Assembly: GCF_014208105.1 (NCBI RefSeq) | Contig: NZ_JACHMQ010000001.1 | Coordinates: forward strand, 2,046,001 to 2,110,000 | DNA: 64,000 nt | Direction of reading: 5' to 3' | From: Actinomadura coerulea | GTDB taxonomy: Bacteria > Actinomycetota > Actinomycetes > Streptosporangiales > Streptosporangiaceae | Part shown: in pieces, positions 1 to 9,086 of the stretch | Layout of the letters: every line of letters starts with the position of its first letter | Position numbering within the stretch: position 1 is the first letter of the stretch | The notes under the pieces: model-generated | Seen by the model: the letters and a program-made list of their open reading frames with translations, nothing else | Database searches by the model: none | What the model was told of the DNA's origin: nothing | Position numbers and translations under genes: made by a program

Positions 1-1
1 C

Positions 2-874
2 GCCGTGGAGGACCCCGGCTCCCTCGGCGTCCGCCAGCACCTGGCGCACTGGGGGATGACCACCCCGCCCGTCCCCGTCGACACCGCCGGCATCCGCGTC
101 GACCGCCTCCGCGCCACCGGAGCCCCCGCCGTCCTGCTCACCCCCGCCCACCAGTTCCCCACCGGCGCCGTGCTCGGCGGCGACCGCCGCCGCGACCTCA
201 CACGCTGGGCCGCCGCGGGCGGCCTGGTCATCGAAGACGACTACGACGCCGAACACCGCTACGACCGGCCCCCCGTCCCCGCCCTGCGCTCCATGCTCCC
301 CGACCGCGCCTTCTACCTCGGCAGCGTCTCCAAACTCCTCGCCCCGGCACTGCGGACCGGCTGGATCCTGCCCCCGGCCCAGCACCTGGACGCCGTCATC
401 GCCGAGAAACGCTTCGCCGACCTCGGCAACGCCGCCCTCCCGCAACTCGTCCTCGCCGAACTCATGAACTCAGGCGAGATGGAACGCATCCTGCGGCTCC
501 TGCGCCGCCGCCACCGCCGACGCCGCGACACGATGATCGAGGCCATCGCCGCGCACCTGCCCACCGCCGCCGTCCACGGCGCCGCCGCCGGACTGCACCT
601 GACCATCACCTTCCCCGGCCGCCCAGGCACCCTCCACGACACCGCCCTCGCCGCGGCCGCACTGGAACACGGCGTCAAAACCCACCCGCTGTCATGGCAC
701 GCACAACGCCCCCACCCGCCCGGGCTCGTCCTCGGCTACGCCGCCGTCCCCGCCTCAGCCATCACCGACGCCATCGCCGCCCTCGCCCGGGCCCTCCACC
801 ACACCGAACATCACGCCGAACATCACGCCGCCGCCCGAGCCGCCAGAAGCTCCGCCTCCCAAAGATCGCGGTAA
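2..874 (+). CDS. MocR/PdxR-type regulator, aminotransferase domain (5' truncated by window)
   Basis: C-terminal fold-type I aminotransferase domain of a GntR/MocR-type transcription factor. The reading frame is open to the window edge, so the N-terminal winged-helix DNA-binding domain lies outside. Visible landmarks are the MocR hallmark EDDYDAEHRYD near residue 78 and the PLP-lysine region GSVSKLLAP near residue 110, followed by the usual small-domain residues. In this family PLP bound to the aminotransferase domain modulates DNA binding, commonly at pyridoxine, GABA or transporter genes; the target here is unknown. The last 52 bases overlap convergently with the 3' end of cydC on the other strand. 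The C-terminus is a low-complexity His/Ala/Arg/Ser tail. A stand-alone aminotransferase is possible but less likely given the MocR signature. Confidence 0.85.
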   Translation, partial: AVEDPGSLGVRQHLAHWGMTTPPVPVDTAGIRVDRLRATGAPAVLLTPAHQFPTGAVLGGDRRRDLTRWAAAGGLVIEDDYDAEHRYDRPPVPALRSMLPDRAFYLGSVSKLLAPALRTGWILPPAQHLDAVIAEKRFADLGNAALPQLVLAELMNSGEMERILRLLRRRHRRRRDTMIEAIAAHLPTAAVHGAAAGLHLTITFPGRPGTLHDTALAAAALEHGVKTHPLSWHAQRPHPPGLVLGYAAVPASAITDAIAALARALHHTEHHAEHHAAARAARSSASQRSR

Positions 875-2541
875 GCGCCCGGCACCGCCAGCAACTCCTC
901 GTGCCGCCCCCGCTGCACCACCCGACCCCGATCCAGCACCACCACCTCGTCGGCCGCGCCCAACGCCGCCAGCCGATGCGTCACCAGCAGCAGCGTCCCG
1001 CCCCCCGGCGCCTCCAGCAGCTCCCGCGTCACCGCGTCCGCCGCCACCGGATCCAACCCCTCCGTCGGCTCGTCCAGAACCAGCACCGGCGGATCGGCCA
1101 GCAGCGCCCGCGCCAGCAGCAGACGCTGCCGCTGCCCGCCCGACAGGCCACGCCCACCCGCCCCCACCACGGTGTCCCACCCGTCCGGCAACTCCCGCAC
1201 CACCTCGGCGAACCGCGCCCGCTCCGCCGCCGCCCACAACCGCGCCTCGTCCGCGTCCGGACGCGCCAGCAGCACATTCGCCCGCACCGACGCCGCGAAC
1301 ACGTGCGCGTCCTGCGCCAGCCCCCGCACCGCCGCCCGCACATCCCCAGGCGCGAACCCTCCCACGTCCCGCCCACCGAGCAGCACCGCACCCGACGCCA
1401 CCGGCACATCCCCCGACACCGCCGCCAGCAGCGTGCTCTTGCCCGCGCCGCTCGCCCCCACCACCGCGACGCGCCGGCCACGCTCCACGCGCACATCCAC
1501 CCCGTCCAGCGCCACCCCCTCCCCGTAGGCGACACGCACCCCCAGCAACTCCACCCCGAGCGGGCCCCCCGGCACCGCCACCGGACGCGCCGGACACGGC
1601 GCCGGGGGAGCGGCCAGCACCGCCCCGACCCGCCGCACCGCCGGCGCCACCTCCCGCAACCGCTGCGCCGCACCCGCAAGCGGCAGCACCGACTCCACCG
1701 CCACCAGCGCCGTCAACGCCACCACCGCCGCACCCACCTCGTCCACGCCCGCCCGCAACCCCGCCCACGCCACCCCGGCGACCGTCACGCCCTGTACCAC
1801 GAAACCCGCCGCCGACACCGCCGCCGACACCCGCGCCGCCGACCGCTCCGCCCGCTCCAACCCCCGCACCGCGTCCCGCGCCCGCTCCGCGAACCGCCCC
1901 GACGCACCGAACATCGCCAGATCCCGCGCACCCTCCAGCACGTCCAGCGACCGCACCGCCAACACCTGGCGCCCCTCCGCCATCCGCACCGCCGCACGCC
2001 CACCGGCCACCGCCGCCACCACCGGCAGCACCACCCCCGCCACCAGCAGACCCACCCCCAACACCACCGCCGCCGACGCCTCCACCAGCGCGCACACCGC
2101 CACCCCCGCGGCCCCGCACACCACCCCCGCCGCCACCGGCAGCACGCACCGCAACAGCAGATCCTGCACGGCATCCACATCCGACACCATCCGCGTCAGC
2201 GCGTCGCCGTCCCGCACCCGCCGCGCACCCGGCCCCGCCGCCGCCAACGCGTCGAACACCCGGCCCCGCAACTCCGCCAGCGCCCGCAACGCCGCGTCAT
2301 GCCCGGCCAGCCGCTCCACATACCGCAGCGACCCCTTCGCCAGCGCGAACCCCCGCACCGCCACGATCGCCACCGACAAAGCCCCCAGCTCCGGACGCTG
2401 CGACGCCCGCGCGATCAGCCACGCCGCCGCCGCGATCAACCCCAGCCCGCACAGCTCCGCCGCCGCACCCGCCACCCCCGCCGCCACCAGCCGCACCGCG
2501 TGCGGGCGCACCGCACCCCACACCCCCGACGCGCCCCTCAC
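823..2541 (-). CDS. cydC: thiol reductant ABC exporter subunit CydC
   Basis: Half-transporter of the heterodimeric CydDC exporter, which moves cysteine/glutathione-type thiols or haem-related reductant across the membrane and is needed to assemble cytochrome bd. The 572-residue protein has an N-terminal six-helix transmembrane domain (about 1-310) and a C-terminal ATPase domain. Walker A is GASGAGKST near residue 364, the signature LSGGQRQRLLLARALL is near 469, and Walker B LVLDEPTEGLD follows. It begins at an ATG that overlaps the cydD stop by 4 nt, so it is translationally coupled. It is the last gene of the minus-strand run cydA-cydB-cydD-cydC. The 3' end overlaps the convergent MocR gene by 52 bp. 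Confidence 0.93.
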   Translation of the reverse strand: MRGASGVWGAVRPHAVRLVAAGVAGAAAELCGLGLIAAAAWLIARASQRPELGALSVAIVAVRGFALAKGSLRYVERLAGHDAALRALAELRGRVFDALAAAGPGARRVRDGDALTRMVSDVDAVQDLLLRCVLPVAAGVVCGAAGVAVCALVEASAAVVLGVGLLVAGVVLPVVAAVAGGRAAVRMAEGRQVLAVRSLDVLEGARDLAMFGASGRFAERARDAVRGLERAERSAARVSAAVSAAGFVVQGVTVAGVAWAGLRAGVDEVGAAVVALTALVAVESVLPLAGAAQRLREVAPAVRRVGAVLAAPPAPCPARPVAVPGGPLGVELLGVRVAYGEGVALDGVDVRVERGRRVAVVGASGAGKSTLLAAVSGDVPVASGAVLLGGRDVGGFAPGDVRAAVRGLAQDAHVFAASVRANVLLARPDADEARLWAAAERARFAEVVRELPDGWDTVVGAGGRGLSGGQRQRLLLARALLADPPVLVLDEPTEGLDPVAADAVTRELLEAPGGGTLLLVTHRLAALGAADEVVVLDRGRVVQRGRHEELLAVPGAYRDLWEAELLAARAAA

Positions 2542-4157
2542 GCCGCCTCCTCACCGACAAGGCCCGGCCGCCCGCACACCCGGCCGCCCTCCAACCGCAC
2601 CACCCGGTCCACCGCCCGCAGCAACGCCGGACGATGCGCCACCAGCACCGCCGTCCGCCCCGCCAGCAACCGCACCGCCGCATCCACCAGCACCCGCTCA
2701 CTGTGCAGGTCCAGCCGCGCAGTCGGCTCGTCCAGCAGCATCACCGGGCCCCCCGACAGGAACGCCCGCGCGATCGCCAGCCGCTGCCGCTGCCCCGCCG
2801 ACAACCCCGCACCGCCCTCACCCAGCACCGTCGCCAGCCCCTCCGGCAACTCCTCGACGAAGTCCGCCGCGGCCGCCCGCGCCGCCTCCCGCACCCGCTC
2901 CGCCCCCGCCGCCGGATCACCCAGCCGGATGTTGTCGGCCACCGACGCCGCGAACAGATGCGGCCGCTGCGGCACCCACCCCACCCGCGCCCGCCACGCC
3001 GCCACCTCGAGCTCCGCGAGATCCACACCGTCGACCAGCACCCGCCCCGAATCGGGCGGCACCAACCCCGCCAGCACCAGCAGCAGCGTCGACTTGCCCG
3101 CCCCCGACGGCCCCGTCACCGCCACCCGCTCACCCGGCCGCACCCGCAGCGACACCCGGTCCAACGCCGCCTCCGCCGCACCCGGATACCGGACCGTCAC
3201 CTCCTCCAGCACGATCTCCGGAGCCCCCTCACCCACCACCCGGCCACCAGACCCCGACACCGCCGGCGCGTCCAGCACCGCGAACACCTCCCGCGCCGCC
3301 GCCACCCCCTCCGCGCTGGCATGGAAACGCTGCCCCATCGCCCGCAACGGCAGATACACCTCCGGCGTCAGCACCAGCACCAGCAGACCCGTCGCCAGCG
3401 CCATCTCCCCGCCCAGCAACCGCAACCCCACCGGAACCGCCACCACCGCCACCGACAACGCGCACACCAGCTCCAGCACCAGCGACGACAGGAACGCCAC
3501 CCGCAGCGCCCGCACGCTCGCCCGCCGATGCTCGCCCGCCAGCTCCCGCACCACCACCGACTGATGACCCGTCCGCCCGAACGCCCGCAACGTCCCGAGC
3601 CCCGCCACCACGTCCCGGAAATGCCCGCCCAGCCGGTGCAGCAGCCCCCACTGCCGCCCCGTCAGCGCCGCCGTCCGCATCCCCACCAGAGCACCGAACA
3701 CCGGCACCAGCGGAACCGTCACCACCACCACCAGCGCCGACGCCCAATCCGCAGCCACCAGCCGCACCAGCACCACCACCGGCACCGCACACGCCGCCAC
3801 CACCTGCGGCACATAACCCGTGAAGAACGGATCGACCGCGTCCAGCCCCCGCGTCAGCAACGTCACCCGCGCGCCCGCATCACCCGCCGCCCGCTCCAGC
3901 AGCCCACCCCGCAGCCCCGCCTTCACCCGCGCCGCCGCCCGGCCCGCCACCAGCGCCACCACCCACGCCAGCAACGCACGCCCGGCCACCGCCACCGCCA
4001 CCCACGGCAACGGCCCCGCGTCCAGGCCCGCCACCGCCCGCACCAGCAACTCCGCCTGCACCACCAGCAGAACGCCCTGACCCGCCGCCAGCACCCCCAG
4101 CAGCACCATCACCCGGCCAGGAACCAACCGCAGCAGACGCCGCTCGACACCCTTCAC
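2538..4157 (-). CDS. cydD: thiol reductant ABC exporter subunit CydD
   Basis: Partner half-transporter of CydC (539 aa). It has an N-terminal transmembrane domain with the typical CydD opening (LLRLVPGRVMVLLGVLAAG), then a nucleotide-binding domain with Walker A GPSGAGKST near residue 351, signature LSAGQRQRLAIARAFL near 456 and Walker B VMLLDEPTARLD. It starts 9 bp downstream of the cydB stop and overlaps cydC by 4 nt, so cydBDC are very probably co-transcribed. CydD and CydC share a fold but differ in sequence; the order cydD before cydC matches other actinomycetes. No promoter is evident in the short gaps between the genes. Confidence 0.93.
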   Translation of the reverse strand: MKGVERRLLRLVPGRVMVLLGVLAAGQGVLLVVQAELLVRAVAGLDAGPLPWVAVAVAGRALLAWVVALVAGRAAARVKAGLRGGLLERAAGDAGARVTLLTRGLDAVDPFFTGYVPQVVAACAVPVVVLVRLVAADWASALVVVVTVPLVPVFGALVGMRTAALTGRQWGLLHRLGGHFRDVVAGLGTLRAFGRTGHQSVVVRELAGEHRRASVRALRVAFLSSLVLELVCALSVAVVAVPVGLRLLGGEMALATGLLVLVLTPEVYLPLRAMGQRFHASAEGVAAAREVFAVLDAPAVSGSGGRVVGEGAPEIVLEEVTVRYPGAAEAALDRVSLRVRPGERVAVTGPSGAGKSTLLLVLAGLVPPDSGRVLVDGVDLAELEVAAWRARVGWVPQRPHLFAASVADNIRLGDPAAGAERVREAARAAAADFVEELPEGLATVLGEGGAGLSAGQRQRLAIARAFLSGGPVMLLDEPTARLDLHSERVLVDAAVRLLAGRTAVLVAHRPALLRAVDRVVRLEGGRVCGRPGLVGEEAA

Positions 4158-4166
4158 CCCGGCCCC

Positions 4167-4913
4167 CTACAGGTACGAGGGCGACTCCACACGCCCCCGG
4201 AACGTCCACCACACCAGCGCCTGCGACGCCAACAGCAACGGCAGCACCACCACCGTCACCACCGCCGTCATCGTCAACCCCGCACCCTCGGCCACCACCC
4301 GCGACCACTCCACCTGCACCCCGGCCACCACCGGCGCCCCCGCCAACACCAGCGCCGACAACCCGTACCGCGCCGGAACCCGCCTCGCACGCTCCGCCAA
4401 CCCCACCGGCAGCCGCCACCGAGCGAAACCCGCACCGTGCCAGGCGAACACCACCGCCAACGGCAACCCCGCGACACTCCCCACACCCAGCCCGCCACCG
4501 GCCAACACCGAACCCAGCACCGACCCCCACGCCAGCGCCAGCGCCCAACTCCCCGCCACGATCGCCGCGTCACACCCGCCACGCCACCGCGCCGCGTCCA
4601 CCCGGCCCCGCAACCACAACCCCATGTCCCGCACGACCCACCCGAACAGCAGCACCGCGAACAGCGGATACAACTCCTCAAGCAACCCGTGCTCCAACCC
4701 CGGGAACGCGCCCGCCACCAGACCCGCCGCCGCCACCAACCACACCTCGTTGCCCAGAAAGAACGGCGCGAACGACGCGATCACCAAACGCCGCTCACGC
4801 TGGTCCCGCCCCAGCCACGGCAGCAGCATCCCCACCCCGACATCCGCGCCCGCCAGCACCAGATACCCGGCGGAGAACACCGCCAGCAACACCACCGCGA
4901 GAGAATCCATCAC
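4167..4913 (-). CDS. cydB: cytochrome bd oxidase subunit II, short form
   Basis: Membrane subunit of cytochrome bd quinol oxidase, identified by the CydB-type N-terminus (SAGYLVLAGADVGVGMLLP), the segment FFLGNEVWLVAAAG, and its place directly after cydA. It is 248 residues, against about 330-380 for a typical CydB. I count seven probable membrane helices rather than eight or nine. There is no frameshift: the frame is clean, ends with a normal stop, and cydD begins 9 bp later. It is therefore either a genuine short actinobacterial variant or an internally reduced protein. It starts 10 bp after cydA. Confidence 0.88.
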   Translation of the reverse strand: MMDSLAVVLLAVFSAGYLVLAGADVGVGMLLPWLGRDQRERRLVIASFAPFFLGNEVWLVAAAGLVAGAFPGLEHGLLEELYPLFAVLLFGWVVRDMGLWLRGRVDAARWRGGCDAAIVAGSWALALAWGSVLGSVLAGGGLGVGSVAGLPLAVVFAWHGAGFARWRLPVGLAERARRVPARYGLSALVLAGAPVVAGVQVEWSRVVAEGAGLTMTAVVTVVVLPLLLASQALVWWTFRGRVESPSYL

Positions 4914-4923
4914 CAGGCTCCTG

Positions 4924-6174
4924 TCAGAACGTCGGGCTCATCACCGGCGCGGCCGGCTCCGCCGGGGGAGGGGCACCCAGCCCCACCCCCTCCGGACCCC
5001 GCCGCGCGAACCGCGCCAGCAGCCACGCGTTCACCCCGAACAGCACCGCGAACAGCACCGAGAACGCCGCGAACGACACCGTGACCGTCCCCGACCCCAC
5101 ACCCGGCGACAGCGCGTCCCGCGTCTTCAGCACCCCGTACACCATCCACGGCTGCCGCCCCACCTCACGGAACACCCACCCCGCCACCATCGCCACATAC
5201 GGCAGCGGCACCGCCGCGATCATCAGCACGTGGAACACCCGCCCCCGCACCAGCCACCGCCCGAACGGGAACTTCACCAGCGCCACCGCCGCCACCAGCA
5301 GCATCAACATCCACATCGTCATCATCAGCGCCTCGCCGACCCCCGCCAGCACCGGCGGACGGTAGTCGTCCGGCCCGAACCGCGCCGTGAAGTCCGCCAC
5401 CGCGGCCGCCGCCTTGTGCCCGCCCGTCTTCGTCGGCTGCGCGTACTGGAACTGCATCCCCCCGAACACCACCACCGGCATCACCGACACCATCACCGTC
5501 AGCAACCCGATCCGCATCGACCGCCGGAAGAACTCCACCTCCGCCGTCCGCCGCAGCAGGTGGAACCCGCTCACCCCCGCCATGAAGAACCCCGCCGTCA
5601 GCAACCCCCCGAACAGCACATGAAAGAACGCCAGCAACGCCGTCGGATTCGCCAGCAGCGCCCCCACATCGTCCAGCCGCGCCACACCGTCCACCATCAC
5701 GAACCCCACCGGACGCTGAAGCCACCCGTTCGCCACCAGCACGAAGTACGCCGACAGATACGCCGTCAACGTCACCACCCAGATCAGCGCCAGGTGCACC
5801 CACCGGTTCAGCCGATCCCACCCGAAGATCCACAACCCCAGGAACGTCGACTCCACGAAGAACGCCACGATCGTCTCCAGCGCCAGCGGCGCACCGAACA
5901 CGTTCCCCGTCACCCGCGACAGCCCCGACCAGTTCATCCCGAACTGGAACTCCATCACCAACCCGGTGACGATCCCCACGGCATAGTTGATGACATACAA
6001 CTGCCCCCAGAACCGCACCATCCGCGCATGCACCGCACTGCCCGACACCGCCGCCCGCGTCTGCGTCAACGCCACCAGCGTCGCCAACCCCAGCGTCAGC
6101 GCCACGAACATGAAATGCGTGCCGGCCGTCAACGCGAACTGCACCCGCGCCAAGTCCAGCGGGTCCGCACCCAT
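4924..6174 (-). CDS. cydA: cytochrome bd oxidase subunit I
   Basis: Haem-bearing catalytic subunit of cytochrome bd quinol oxidase, oxidising quinol and reducing oxygen to water at the cytoplasmic membrane. The chosen ATG gives MGADPLDLARVQF with GGAG nine bases upstream; the open frame extends further 5', but that part is Gly/Arg-rich and not CydA-like. The product is 416 aa. Haem-ligand candidate His20 lies in ALTAGTHFMF, and the quinol-binding Q-loop motif GRQPWMVYGVLKTRDALSP is present in a short-loop form. It heads the minus-strand cydABDC unit. The preceding gene (an MFS transporter) ends 122 bp upstream and could be co-transcribed. I saw no clear Rex-type inverted repeat in that gap. 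Confidence 0.93.
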   Translation of the reverse strand: MGADPLDLARVQFALTAGTHFMFVALTLGLATLVALTQTRAAVSGSAVHARMVRFWGQLYVINYAVGIVTGLVMEFQFGMNWSGLSRVTGNVFGAPLALETIVAFFVESTFLGLWIFGWDRLNRWVHLALIWVVTLTAYLSAYFVLVANGWLQRPVGFVMVDGVARLDDVGALLANPTALLAFFHVLFGGLLTAGFFMAGVSGFHLLRRTAEVEFFRRSMRIGLLTVMVSVMPVVVFGGMQFQYAQPTKTGGHKAAAAVADFTARFGPDDYRPPVLAGVGEALMMTMWMLMLLVAAVALVKFPFGRWLVRGRVFHVLMIAAVPLPYVAMVAGWVFREVGRQPWMVYGVLKTRDALSPGVGSGTVTVSFAAFSVLFAVLFGVNAWLLARFARRGPEGVGLGAPPPAEPAAPVMSPTF

Positions 6175-6296
6175 CAGCACACGCTCCAAGAATCGATCCG
6201 CAACGACCCCACGATCCTCGGCCCCCACCCACCGCCAACGAATCCGGCCAAAGCGTTCAACCGCAATGCGCCTTTCGCGTACCGGCCACCCGCCGC

Positions 6297-7379
6297 CTAC
6301 GACTCCGGATGTACACGGCCCCGCCGCGCCCCCAACCCCAGCACGACCGCCACCACCACGTACGGCACCGCCGCCACCCCCATCAACACCCCCGCACCCG
6401 CCCACCGCGACCCCACCGCATACCCCCCGTACACCAGCACCGCCACCGCCTCCGCCCCGAACCCCGCCACCGACGTCACCGTCGCCCGCGCCCCATCACC
6501 CACCCGCTCCTGCAACCGCGCGTCCGCCCCCGCCATCGCCCACCGGAACACCCCGAACGCCACCGCCACCAGCACCAGCCCACCCGGCCGACCACCCAGC
6601 GACCCCACCGCCAGACACACCGCACCCACCCCGAGCACCGGCGCGAGCCACCGCACACCCCGCCCCGCCGCCCAACCGCCCGCCGCATCACCCGCCGTCA
6701 CCAACAGCACCAGCAACGGCACCGCCGACGCCGCCACACCCGTCGACCGCACCAGCAGCGGCACATACTCATCCAGCGCGGTCACACCCTCCAGAACCAC
6801 CACCAGCACCAGCGCCCGCCGCACCGCCGGCTCACCCCGCACCTGCGCCCACCCCTGACGCACCACCGACCCCAGCGACGGCTCCTCCGCGTCCCCACCG
6901 CCACCCCTGGACTCCGGCAGGAACCACCCCACCACCGCACAACCCACGCAAGCCGCCACACTCGCCGCACCCAGCCCCCGGTACCCCCACACCGCCAGCA
7001 CCGGAGACGCCACCGCCGACGCCGCCACCACCGCCAGCAGCGACACCGCCTCACAACGCCCGACCAACCGCGCATAGGCGCCCGGCGCCCCCACCCGCTG
7101 CAACTCCTCGTACACCAGCGCCTGCATCGTCCCCGAACACAGCGCCGACCCCGCGCCCCACAGCACGAACCCGACCGCGAACACCGGATACGAAGGAAAG
7201 AAAGCCCACAGCACGAAACCCGCGCCCGGCAGCAGGGGAGCGACCACCAGCAGCAACCGCCGCGAGAACACATCCGCCCACAAACCGGACGGCAACTCCA
7301 GCGCGAACGCCGTGACCGACCAGATCACGAACAGCGACGAAACAGCGGCGGGGGAGAGCCCGGTCTCGGAGAACAGCAC
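6297..7379 (-). CDS. MFS transporter
   Basis: Major facilitator superfamily permease, about 360 aa from the first GTG, with roughly 11-12 hydrophobic segments and the loop motif SGLWADVFSRR between helices 2 and 3. The substrate cannot be told from sequence. The start is uncertain: the frame is open for 28 more codons upstream (to a TGA at 7464-7466). Those codons read RLYGYAFLKDFVLLYPVYA, which is exactly what an MFS first helix looks like, yet they contain no ATG, GTG or TTG. Either a CTG is used, the N-terminus has been lost by mutation, or there is a frame error. It precedes cydA on the same strand with a 122-bp gap. Confidence 0.8.
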   Translation of the reverse strand: MLFSETGLSPAAVSSLFVIWSVTAFALELPSGLWADVFSRRLLLVVAPLLPGAGFVLWAFFPSYPVFAVGFVLWGAGSALCSGTMQALVYEELQRVGAPGAYARLVGRCEAVSLLAVVAASAVASPVLAVWGYRGLGAASVAACVGCAVVGWFLPESRGGGGDAEEPSLGSVVRQGWAQVRGEPAVRRALVLVVVLEGVTALDEYVPLLVRSTGVAASAVPLLVLLVTAGDAAGGWAAGRGVRWLAPVLGVGAVCLAVGSLGGRPGGLVLVAVAFGVFRWAMAGADARLQERVGDGARATVTSVAGFGAEAVAVLVYGGYAVGSRWAGAGVLMGVAAVPYVVVAVVLGLGARRGRVHPES

Positions 7380-7466
7380 CGCGTAGACCGGGTACAGAAG
7401 AACGAAATCCTTGAGGAACGCGTAGCCGTACAGCCTCCGCGCGAGCCCCGCCTCAGGTGAAGATCA

Positions 7467-8101
7467 ATGTCGTCGGCGCATGCCCGCACCCTAACCCGCA
7501 CACATCCACCCACGCACCAGGAAATCCACCAAGGAGCCCTGCGGCACAGAGCCCGTATCGTCTATCTGGCTCACCTGGTCCGGGACCTGGAGATCCCGAT
7601 CGACCGCCTCCTGGCGGTGCTGGACCAGACACCACCCGAGGACGACGAGAACGGTGCGGCCCTGCCCGCCCGCTGTCCGAGCCGGCCGCAGATCCTGAAC
7701 TGGCGCAGGCCCGCCGGTGGGCAGCGATACCCGATCACCCCCAGTACTGGCTTTCCGTCTGGGTCTTGGCCAGGACGGGCGACGAGCGTGATGTTCCAGC
7801 CTTGCTGGAGGCCGTGCGCCGGGTGCATACGCGCGATAGGGGCCTCGGCCGGTGCTACCGCGACCTGGTCGCGGGGCTGACCCGCATCGGAGGCGACCGA
7901 GCGGCACAGATCATGCCGCGGCTGAAGCAACTGTTCGAGGCGCTGTGGGACTGCGAGGCCGACGTCCGAGAACGGGCCGCCGCGCACGTCCAGCTCGCCG
8001 ACCCCACCCGCGCACACGCCTGCACTACCTGCGCGACGACCCCATGGAAACGTCCGAGGTCCGCACCGCCGCCGCACAGCGCCTCTGCCCTGACACGATG
8101 A
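7467..8101 (+). pseudogene. frameshifted HEAT/ARM-like repeat protein remnant
   Basis: A coherent helical-repeat protein is spread over all three forward frames. Frame A (from 7467) reads ARIVYLAHLVRDLEIPIDRL up to about 7675. Frame B continues with ELAQARRWAAIPDHPQYWLS, then WVLARTGDERDVPALLEAVR and DLVAGLTRIGGDRAAQ to about 8010. Frame C ends with LHYLRDDPMETSEVRTAAAQ. The middle part looks like HEAT-type paired helices. At least two frameshifts separate the segments, so no intact product can be made. Sequencing error is the alternative but would need two events within about 350 bp. The original function is unknown. Confidence 0.6.
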
Positions 8102-8170
8102 GGATCTGCCGAGGTCGAAGCAGATCTGCCAGCTGCCAAGCCGTCCGGGCGAACGTCAATGGGGGTCCGC

Positions 8171-8638
8171 ATGGCCGACGTCATCTACAGGGTCGCGGGC
8201 GCCACGGAACGGCCAGCCGTGGCGGAGCTGTGGCGAAGGGTCGAGAATGACGCCGAGTTCATGCTCGCCGAACCCGGCGAGAGGACCGCCCCGATGGAGG
8301 ATCGATCGTTCGAGCTCGTGGCCGGCGGCACCCCGCTACTCGGCGCGCTGCGCGTGGCCGTCGGGCGGTTCCAGCGGGTCGCGCACTGCGGGCACCTCGT
8401 CCTCGGAGTGCTGCCCTCACACCGAGGACAAGGAATCGGGACCGGCCTGCTGCACACGCTCATCAAGCACGAAGCCCCCGAACGGGGCCTGACCCGGCTG
8501 CAGTTGAACGTCGCCGTCGAGAACCCAGCGCACCGGCTGTACCAGCGGCTGGGGTTCACGATCGAGGGCGTACGCAAGCACGCAGTCATCGTGGACGGGA
8601 TTCCGCGCGACGAGTACGCGATGGCTCTCCTGTTGTAG
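8171..8638 (+). CDS. GNAT family N-acetyltransferase
   Basis: Acetyl-CoA-dependent N-acetyltransferase of about 155 aa. The acetyl-CoA loop LPSHRGQGIGTGLLHTLI (Q/R-x-x-G-x-G/A) is intact, followed by the typical NVAVENPAHRLYQRLGF segment that builds strand 5 and helix 4. The ATG at 8171 was chosen over the ATG at 8159 because GGGGG lies five bases before it. The substrate is not predictable. The gene sits immediately downstream of the broken HEAT-like gene and is the first intact gene of the accessory stretch. No partner gene is obvious. Confidence 0.85.
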   Translation: MADVIYRVAGATERPAVAELWRRVENDAEFMLAEPGERTAPMEDRSFELVAGGTPLLGALRVAVGRFQRVAHCGHLVLGVLPSHRGQGIGTGLLHTLIKHEAPERGLTRLQLNVAVENPAHRLYQRLGFTIEGVRKHAVIVDGIPRDEYAMALLL

Positions 8639-9086
8639 CCAGACGCGCCGCCAGCGCGACCCTGCCTCAAAAGCTCCCGACATCAGCGTCGGGCAGTGAA
8701 CGGCGAGCATTGCCATGTCCCAAGGATGCCCGCAATGGCAAGAAAGCCCGTCGCGCGCGGTTCTCCGATCAAGCAACCAGCGTCGCAGTAAGCCACCATC
8801 CGGCGGCCGCCTCACCTTCTGCGGCACCAACATCCAGACCGGCACCGACTCCCACCGGCTCGCCCAGACCCCCGCCCGCGACCAGACCCCCAGCTGACCA
8901 CAGCTCACCAAAGGGCGGGACCGCGCGGCGACCCGCCCTTCACTCATCACTCCGCCACGCCGTCTGCCCGCAGTCCGAGTACCCGTGAACGTACAAAACT
9001 CGATGCCTGTTGAGGTCCGTTCAGAGCGTTCGACGTGGAGACGCCGCGTTACCAGCGGCTCGGCTGACGCTTCTGGCACACGGCTT
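8639..9086. other. 448-bp gap with no convincing gene
   Basis: Sits between the GNAT gene and the convergent quinone oxidoreductase gene. The longest forward ORFs (8710-8988 and 8715-8897) have no recognisable domain and no good ribosome site. A fragment in one frame (RLTFCGTNIQTGTDSHRLA, about 8810-8870) looks like the tail of a former protein, but I cannot name its family. The part near 8911-8940 forms a terminator-like hairpin. Confidence 0.4.
8911..8940. terminator. bidirectional hairpin terminator
   Basis: AAGGGCGGG at 8911-8919 pairs perfectly with CCCGCCCTT at 8932-8940 around a 12-nt loop. It lies between convergent genes, so it could end transcription of either or both. Confidence 0.6.

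Noticed and set aside
694..3564. 956-aa forward ORF (and similar long forward ORFs at 2634-5084 and 4624-6858)
   Set aside because: Arg/Pro/His-rich antisense shadows of cydC, cydD, cydB and cydA, produced by extreme GC; no domain or ribosome site.
6175..6296. Rex-type operator in front of cydA
   Set aside because: Looked for a TTGTGA-type inverted repeat; none is present.
8710..8988. 92-aa forward ORF
   Set aside because: Pro/Ser/Ala-rich, no ribosome site and no domain; part of it overlaps the terminator hairpin.
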